A stretch of 64,000 bases of DNA from Microbacterium sp. YJN-G (lineage in GTDB: Bacteria > Actinomycetota > Actinomycetes > Actinomycetales > Microbacteriaceae): assembly GCF_015040615.1 (NCBI RefSeq), contig NZ_CP060403.1:84597-148596 (forward strand), given 5' to 3'. The translations under genes and the position numbers were made by a program. Below the pieces are notes generated by a model. The model had not been told where the DNA came from and did not search any database. It was given only the letters and a program-made list of their open reading frames with translations. Numbering within the stretch: position 1 is the stretch's first letter; each line of letters begins with the position of its first letter. Shown here piece after piece: positions 60,719 to 64,000 of the stretch.

Positions 60719-60752
60719 GCCGGGGCGGCGCGGTGAGTGCGCCCGCCCCGGC
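60719..60752 (-). terminator. Cassette terminator
   Basis: 10-bp stem GCCGGGGCGG, five bases after the stop at 60758. Confidence 0.6.
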
Positions 60753-60757
60753 GCGGG

Positions 60758-61336
60758 TCACTGGGAGGCGATCGCCGCGGTGATCTCAGCGGTGACGCGC
60801 TCACGCTTGGAGTCGGCGTCACGCCCCGGCTCGAAGTGCCCGAACGCGGTCAGGTACGCCTCGATCTGGCCGCGCAGGTACTCGGGGTTGCTGGCGTCGG
60901 AGTTGAGGCCGATGATCGCGTAGCGCGCTGCGCTCGCCGCGGCCCGCCATCCGCTCTGTGTGAGGCCGTGGGGGTCGCCCTCGGGGAGTGAGTAGGGCTG
61001 CTCGATCTGGCCGTCGTGTGCGGTGTACTTGGTGACGGTGCGCTCGGTGACCACGACGGCATCGAGGTAGTCGGGGTCGCCCTGCCCGCCGAGGGGCACC
61101 CACACCTGGGGGTCGTCGTCGGGGTGGTCGGCGTCGATGCGGGCGAGCAGGTTGGGCATCGTGGGGTCAAGGGTGAACGGGTCGCTGAGGCTGTAGTCGT
61201 CCCACGCCTGGCGCAGTTCGTCCGGCTCGATGGTCGTCCAGCCCTCGTCGAACTCGGCGCGCAGCGGCGCGTGGAAGCGGATCGCCCGCTCGACGGCTGC
61301 GCGGATGTCGTGGACGTTGTTGATGGTCTCGGTCAT
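60758..61336 (-). CDS. Cassette protein 15
   Basis: 192 residues; helical ends and a beta middle (DPQVWVPLGGQGDPDYLDAV). Unknown. Confidence 0.55.
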   Translation of the reverse strand: MTETINNVHDIRAAVERAIRFHAPLRAEFDEGWTTIEPDELRQAWDDYSLSDPFTLDPTMPNLLARIDADHPDDDPQVWVPLGGQGDPDYLDAVVVTERTVTKYTAHDGQIEQPYSLPEGDPHGLTQSGWRAAASAARYAIIGLNSDASNPEYLRGQIEAYLTAFGHFEPGRDADSKRERVTAEITAAIASQ

Positions 61337-61360
61337 GGTGTCCTCCCGGAACGATTGCTA

Positions 61361-61377
61361 GTGAATGTGACATTCAC
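61361..61377 (-). promoter_or_regulatory. Class A operator
   Basis: Perfect palindrome, -10 TAGCCT. Confidence 0.85.
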
Positions 61378-61431
61378 AGGCTACGCGAGGCCTCCGACAT
61401 TGCGAGGGGACATCGCGAGTGCGTCACAGGG

Positions 61432-61462
61432 GAGTGCCCGCCGGGGTGACCGGCGGGCACTC
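61432..61462 (-). terminator. Cassette terminator
   Basis: 13-bp stem GAGTGCCCGCCGG, 5-base loop, eight bases after the stop at 61471. Confidence 0.65.
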
Positions 61463-61470
61463 GGTGGCGC

Positions 61471-62481
61471 TCAGCGGGTGAACGCCCAGTCGGGCAGGGT
61501 GCCGGTCGCGCAGAGGGTGGCGACGATCTGGCTCATGCCGTGGTCGGGGTCGATCGCGAGCGCGCGGTCGGCGTAGACGGCGGCGTGAGTGGAGCGGCCC
61601 AGCGCCCAGGACAGCCACGCGGCGGCGGCGAGCAGGTTGGGGCGCTCCTGGTCGTCGGCGTAGGCGGCAAGGTCGCGCACGAGCGCGAGGCCTGCCGTGA
61701 GCCGGTCGGCGTCGGGCCGGTCGCCCTGCCCGATCAGGATGCGGGCGATGTCCTCGGGGATCGGCGCGCCCATGATCGAGTGGCCGATCTGTGCGGCCAG
61801 CGCGCGGGTGCCGGTGTCGCGGTCGGTGGCCCACTGAATGAGGGCCACGTCGCGCCACAGCGGGATGCCGATGCCTGTGAGCAGGATCGCGGCCTGTCGG
61901 CTGTCGAGGTCGGCGGGGTCGCCGGTCAGGGCGTCCTCCGCGACGGTGACGAAGTCCGCGAGGGCGTCGTCGTCCATCCGCGCGGCCGCGAACGCGATCC
62001 GTGCGGCACGCGCCGGGTCGGCGTCGGGGATGCTCGCCCCGGCGGTCTGCGATGCTGCGACCTTCTCGCGCAGCGCGTCCGGGGTCGCGATCTCGGCGAC
62101 CGGTCGCGGTGCTTCGCTGGTCAGGTGGCTGCCGTAGCCGTCGTTGGCGACGTAGAGCACGTCCACCAGGTGCAGCCCCTGCCGGTCGGCGACATCGGCG
62201 ATCTGCTGGCCGAGATCGCGGGTGCTGTCGGCATCCCCGGCGGCGTAGATCACGGCGATTACGCCGGTCACGCGAGGCACCCGGCACACCAGGCCGAGGC
62301 CGGTGTGCACGAGCGTCGCGGCATCCGCGTCGAGGTCGAGTCGCATCGCCCCGATCGTGCGCGCAGCCTCGAACGGCACGAGCACGAGCGAGTCCTGCGG
62401 GGTGAAGCCGAGCAGCGCGGGCACGAGGCCGAGGAAGTCGCGCGGGGTGCCCGCCTTGATGGTGGTCGGTGTGGTGGCCAT
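61471..62481 (-). CDS. DUF4192 family protein
   Basis: 336 residues. The N-terminus IKAGTPRDFLGLVPALLGFT, QDSLVLVPFEAARTIGAMRL is diagnostic for DUF4192, as are WLSWALGRSTHAAVYADRAL and IDPDHGMSQIVATL near the end. The family is widespread in actinobacterial chromosomes and plasmids; no activity is known to me. The only cassette gene with a clear chromosomal family. Confidence 0.85.
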   Translation of the reverse strand: MATTPTTIKAGTPRDFLGLVPALLGFTPQDSLVLVPFEAARTIGAMRLDLDADAATLVHTGLGLVCRVPRVTGVIAVIYAAGDADSTRDLGQQIADVADRQGLHLVDVLYVANDGYGSHLTSEAPRPVAEIATPDALREKVAASQTAGASIPDADPARAARIAFAAARMDDDALADFVTVAEDALTGDPADLDSRQAAILLTGIGIPLWRDVALIQWATDRDTGTRALAAQIGHSIMGAPIPEDIARILIGQGDRPDADRLTAGLALVRDLAAYADDQERPNLLAAAAWLSWALGRSTHAAVYADRALAIDPDHGMSQIVATLCATGTLPDWAFTR

Positions 62482-62505
62482 GATGTCCTCCCGGAACGTT
62501 GGCTA

Positions 62506-62522
62506 GTGAATGTGACATTTAC
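62506..62522 (-). promoter_or_regulatory. Class A operator
   Basis: GTGAATGTGACATTTAC, one mismatch. Confidence 0.8.
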
Positions 62523-62561
62523 AGGCTACGGGAGGCCTCCGACATTGGTCGGAGCATGCCA

Positions 62562-62594
62562 GAGCGCCCCCGCCGGTAGGTGGCGAGGGCGCTC
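62562..62594 (-). terminator. Cassette terminator
   Basis: About 13-bp stem GAGCGCCCCCGCC with one mismatch, 12 bases after the stop at 62607. Confidence 0.5.
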
Positions 62595-62606
62595 CGAGAG
62601 GGGGTG

Positions 62607-62726
62607 TCAGTGGCCCGAGCAGCCGCAGCAGTCCAGGCACTCGGTGTGGATGTTCGGACAGGCGATCTCGTCCATGTGCGGGGTGCCGCACACCCGGCAG
62701 ACCGCTGGGATCGGGGTGCCGGTCAT
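62607..62726 (-). CDS. 39-residue Cys-rich protein
   Basis: ATG 62726 overlaps the previous stop (ATGA). Seven Cys in CRVCGTPHMDEIAC and CLDCCGC: a tiny double zinc knuckle. Confidence 0.55.
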   Translation of the reverse strand: MTGTPIPAVCRVCGTPHMDEIACPNIHTECLDCCGCSGH

Positions 62727-63607
62727 TCGCCGTCGCCGTCCGTCGTGCCGTCGCTCCACGCCACGGTGAAGTCGAGGCTCAGCGCGTCGATGATCTGGTC
62801 GAACGGGATCGACCCGTTGCCATCGTCGTTGCCGTGGATGGAGAGGAACCCGACGCGCTCGCCGTTCCAGAACGGGATCACGTAGGCGTCCCATCCGCCC
62901 ATCCACTCCGCGGAGTAGACCGCGCTCGTCGCGGCCTCGGCGTGCTCGATCCAGCGGTGCACGATGGGGCTGATGTCGGCCTCGCACGCGACCCGGCGGT
63001 CATCGTGCCACCCGGTGTCGGTGAGCAGCTCGTCGCCGTGACGCTCGGTGACCTCGCTGTAGTCGAACGCCTCGGCGAACAGGTCGCTGTAGTCGTGGCC
63101 CCACTCATCGGTCACGGTGACGGTCTGCACCCGGCGAGGATCGGCGGGCTCGGTGGGCACCGGAACCCGTGTGCCGTCCAGCCCGTCCGCCAGCCACCGC
63201 GCGGCAGCCGCGAGATCGCCCGACCCGTCCAGCGCAGCCCGCAGCCGCGCGATCGACTCGGTGAGATCGTCGGGCACCAGGCCGCTCTCACGGTCGTTGC
63301 AGCGTTGCCCGCCGATGTAGGAGTACTCGATCGAACCAGCCTCGTCGGCGTCCCGCGTATCCCACTCGATCCGAACGCCCACGACCACGCCGGGGAACCG
63401 GCCCGAGACTGCCTCGGCGAAGTCCTCCACGCCCTCCGGCTCGTACTTGGTGTTGCCGTCCAACGCCCATCCCGCACCCGTCACCGGGCCGTAGGAGAGA
63501 TCGCTGATGTTGCCTTCCAGATGACGCTCCACAGCCTCATCGAGCAGACGGCCCGCGACCCCCTCAGCATCCTCGATGCCGACAGAGACGGTGATGTAAT
63601 GCCCCAT
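62723..63607 (-). CDS. Cassette protein 17, two-part hypothetical
   Basis: 294 residues. N-terminal region (MGHYITVSVGIEDAEGVAGR) with a predicted alpha/beta part; the C-terminal third (VTVTDEWGHDYSDLF and following) is related to the whole 1772-2182 protein. Function unknown. Confidence 0.55.
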   Translation of the reverse strand: MGHYITVSVGIEDAEGVAGRLLDEAVERHLEGNISDLSYGPVTGAGWALDGNTKYEPEGVEDFAEAVSGRFPGVVVGVRIEWDTRDADEAGSIEYSYIGGQRCNDRESGLVPDDLTESIARLRAALDGSGDLAAAARWLADGLDGTRVPVPTEPADPRRVQTVTVTDEWGHDYSDLFAEAFDYSEVTERHGDELLTDTGWHDDRRVACEADISPIVHRWIEHAEAATSAVYSAEWMGGWDAYVIPFWNGERVGFLSIHGNDDGNGSIPFDQIIDALSLDFTVAWSDGTTDGDGE

Positions 63608-63628
63608 GGTGTCCTCCCAGGGTTGTTA

Positions 63629-63645
63629 GTGAATGTGACATTTAC
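63629..63645 (-). promoter_or_regulatory. Class A operator
   Basis: GTGAATGTGACATTTAC, -10 TAGCCT; the rightmost copy. Confidence 0.8.
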
Positions 63646-63928
63646 AGGCTAGGGGGAGGGTCCGACATCGAGGCGCGCAGCGCCGACCCCACCGCGACCG
63701 ACCCACCCGAGCCAGCCACCCGCACCGGGGGAGAGGGGATGAGCCGGCTTCGCCGGCGGACCCGCCAGGAGGCCGTCAGCGCCCCACAGAGGCACCCGGC
63801 ACGCTCCCCGCACCACAGCCACCCGGCCACCCCGAAACCGCCAGCCAGAGGCACGCACACCGCACCCACCGGAGGGGCCGCGCAGCGGGCCCGACCCGCG
63901 CGCAGCGCCCGGCCTGCCGGGCGCCCGC
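63646..63928. other. No recognisable gene
   Basis: Pro/Ala/Arg-rich open frames on both strands look like composition effects. Contains a CCGGCTTCGCCGG hairpin near 63746. It separates the leftward cassette array from the rightward promoter-like repeat at the end. Confidence 0.5.
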
Positions 63929-64000
63929 TGATGTCCAAGCCTTCTCGTATGCTGGTGGTGTCGATGCACCTTGGCTGAAGGGCCACCTTTCCCGCTCGTC
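63929..64000 (+). repeat. 72-bp inverted repeat, right copy
   Basis: Inverse copy of 49885-49956, reaching the window edge, so the true length is unknown. Read rightward: TGTCCA, 10 bases, TATGCT, pointing out of the window. Confidence 0.85.

Noticed and set aside
4173..63645. Many open frames starting MNVTFT or MSHSL
   Set aside because: They begin inside the palindromic operator (GTG-AAT-GTC-ACA-TTC or ATG-TCA-CAT-TCA) and run into the real genes in the wrong frame or as false extensions.
52711..63645. CRISPR-like or integron-like repeat array
   Set aside because: The repeats are promoter/operator blocks separated by 200-1000 bp ORFs, with no cas genes, spacers of fixed size, attC sites or integrase.
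63739..63978. Rightward 79-residue ORF ending in the terminal repeat
   Set aside because: Pro/Arg-rich composition, no promoter, and it overlaps the promoter-like repeat.
1..64000. Replication, partition or conjugation genes
   Set aside because: Looked for Rep, ParA/B, relaxase, TraB/FtsK and integrase motifs among all long ORFs and found none, so the plasmid or ICE nature stays inferred.

Overview
The window is high-GC DNA from an actinobacterium. The gene families (DUF4192, DUF6573, DUF3846, DUF1643, ArdC, short Cys-rich plasmid/phage proteins, an actinobacterial cyclic-amine P450 set) fit Microbacteriaceae such as Microbacterium, but that placement is inference. It reads as a plasmid or integrative conjugative element backbone (about 1-15.1 kb and 50-64 kb) split by an accessory island (about 15.1-49.9 kb). 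No replication, partition or conjugation gene was recognised, and no tRNA, rRNA or CRISPR array.

Backbone. Nearly all genes run leftward (minus strand), are small and mostly unrecognised. Their hallmark is regulatory DNA: 22 copies of the 17-bp palindrome GTGAATGTGACATTCAC (7 left of the island, 15 right), each just downstream of a -10 box and 20-45 bp before a start codon. Six more transcription units carry a second element, TGTCCGCGAA-N13-GGCC-TATACC. In the right arm the unit is a cassette: TGTC box, -10, palindrome, conserved leader and ribosome site, one or two unrelated ORFs, then a GC hairpin terminator. Recognisable backbone functions are an ArdC-type antirestriction protease, a Mom-like DNA-modification protein, a secreted DUF1524 nuclease, a GIY-YIG-like protein and several zinc-ribbon proteins. 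One operator promoter (13265) has no clear gene and may make a small RNA.

Island. An IS256-family element (15135-16541) abuts a truncated backbone gene. Next come remains of defence-type genes (AbiTii, XRE/IrrE-like), an intact hipBA toxin-antitoxin pair and a TnpB gene fused end-to-end with a Cys-motif gene. From 21.7 to 46.1 kb lies a catabolic cluster: cupin, MBL hydrolase and PAS protein; ppsR-ppsA for PEP synthesis; an HxlR regulator; a class III aminotransferase divergent from a GAF-PucR regulator; aldehyde dehydrogenase with a cytochrome-P450-reductase-like flavoprotein; an operon of glutamine-synthetase-like ligase, SDR, PuuD-like hydrolase, P450, ferredoxin and ferredoxin reductase; an APC permease; a glutamine amidotransferase; alcohol and aldehyde dehydrogenases; alanine dehydrogenase. 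Together these suggest uptake and oxidative opening of a (cyclic) amine, gamma-glutamyl protection of the amino-aldehyde, oxidation, deglutamylation and transamination, with PEP synthase supporting gluconeogenic growth. Six copies of a second palindrome, ATGTGC-N5-GCACAT, precede the operons of this cluster only and are probably the target of its own regulator (PucR is the best candidate).

The island ends with an HtaA-domain protein and a thioredoxin/CoA-disulfide-reductase-rhodanese/DUF2892/CstR-like operon for reactive sulfur, preceded by a perfect CsoR-type operator. A 72-bp sequence at 49885-49956 recurs inverted at the extreme right end (63929-64000).
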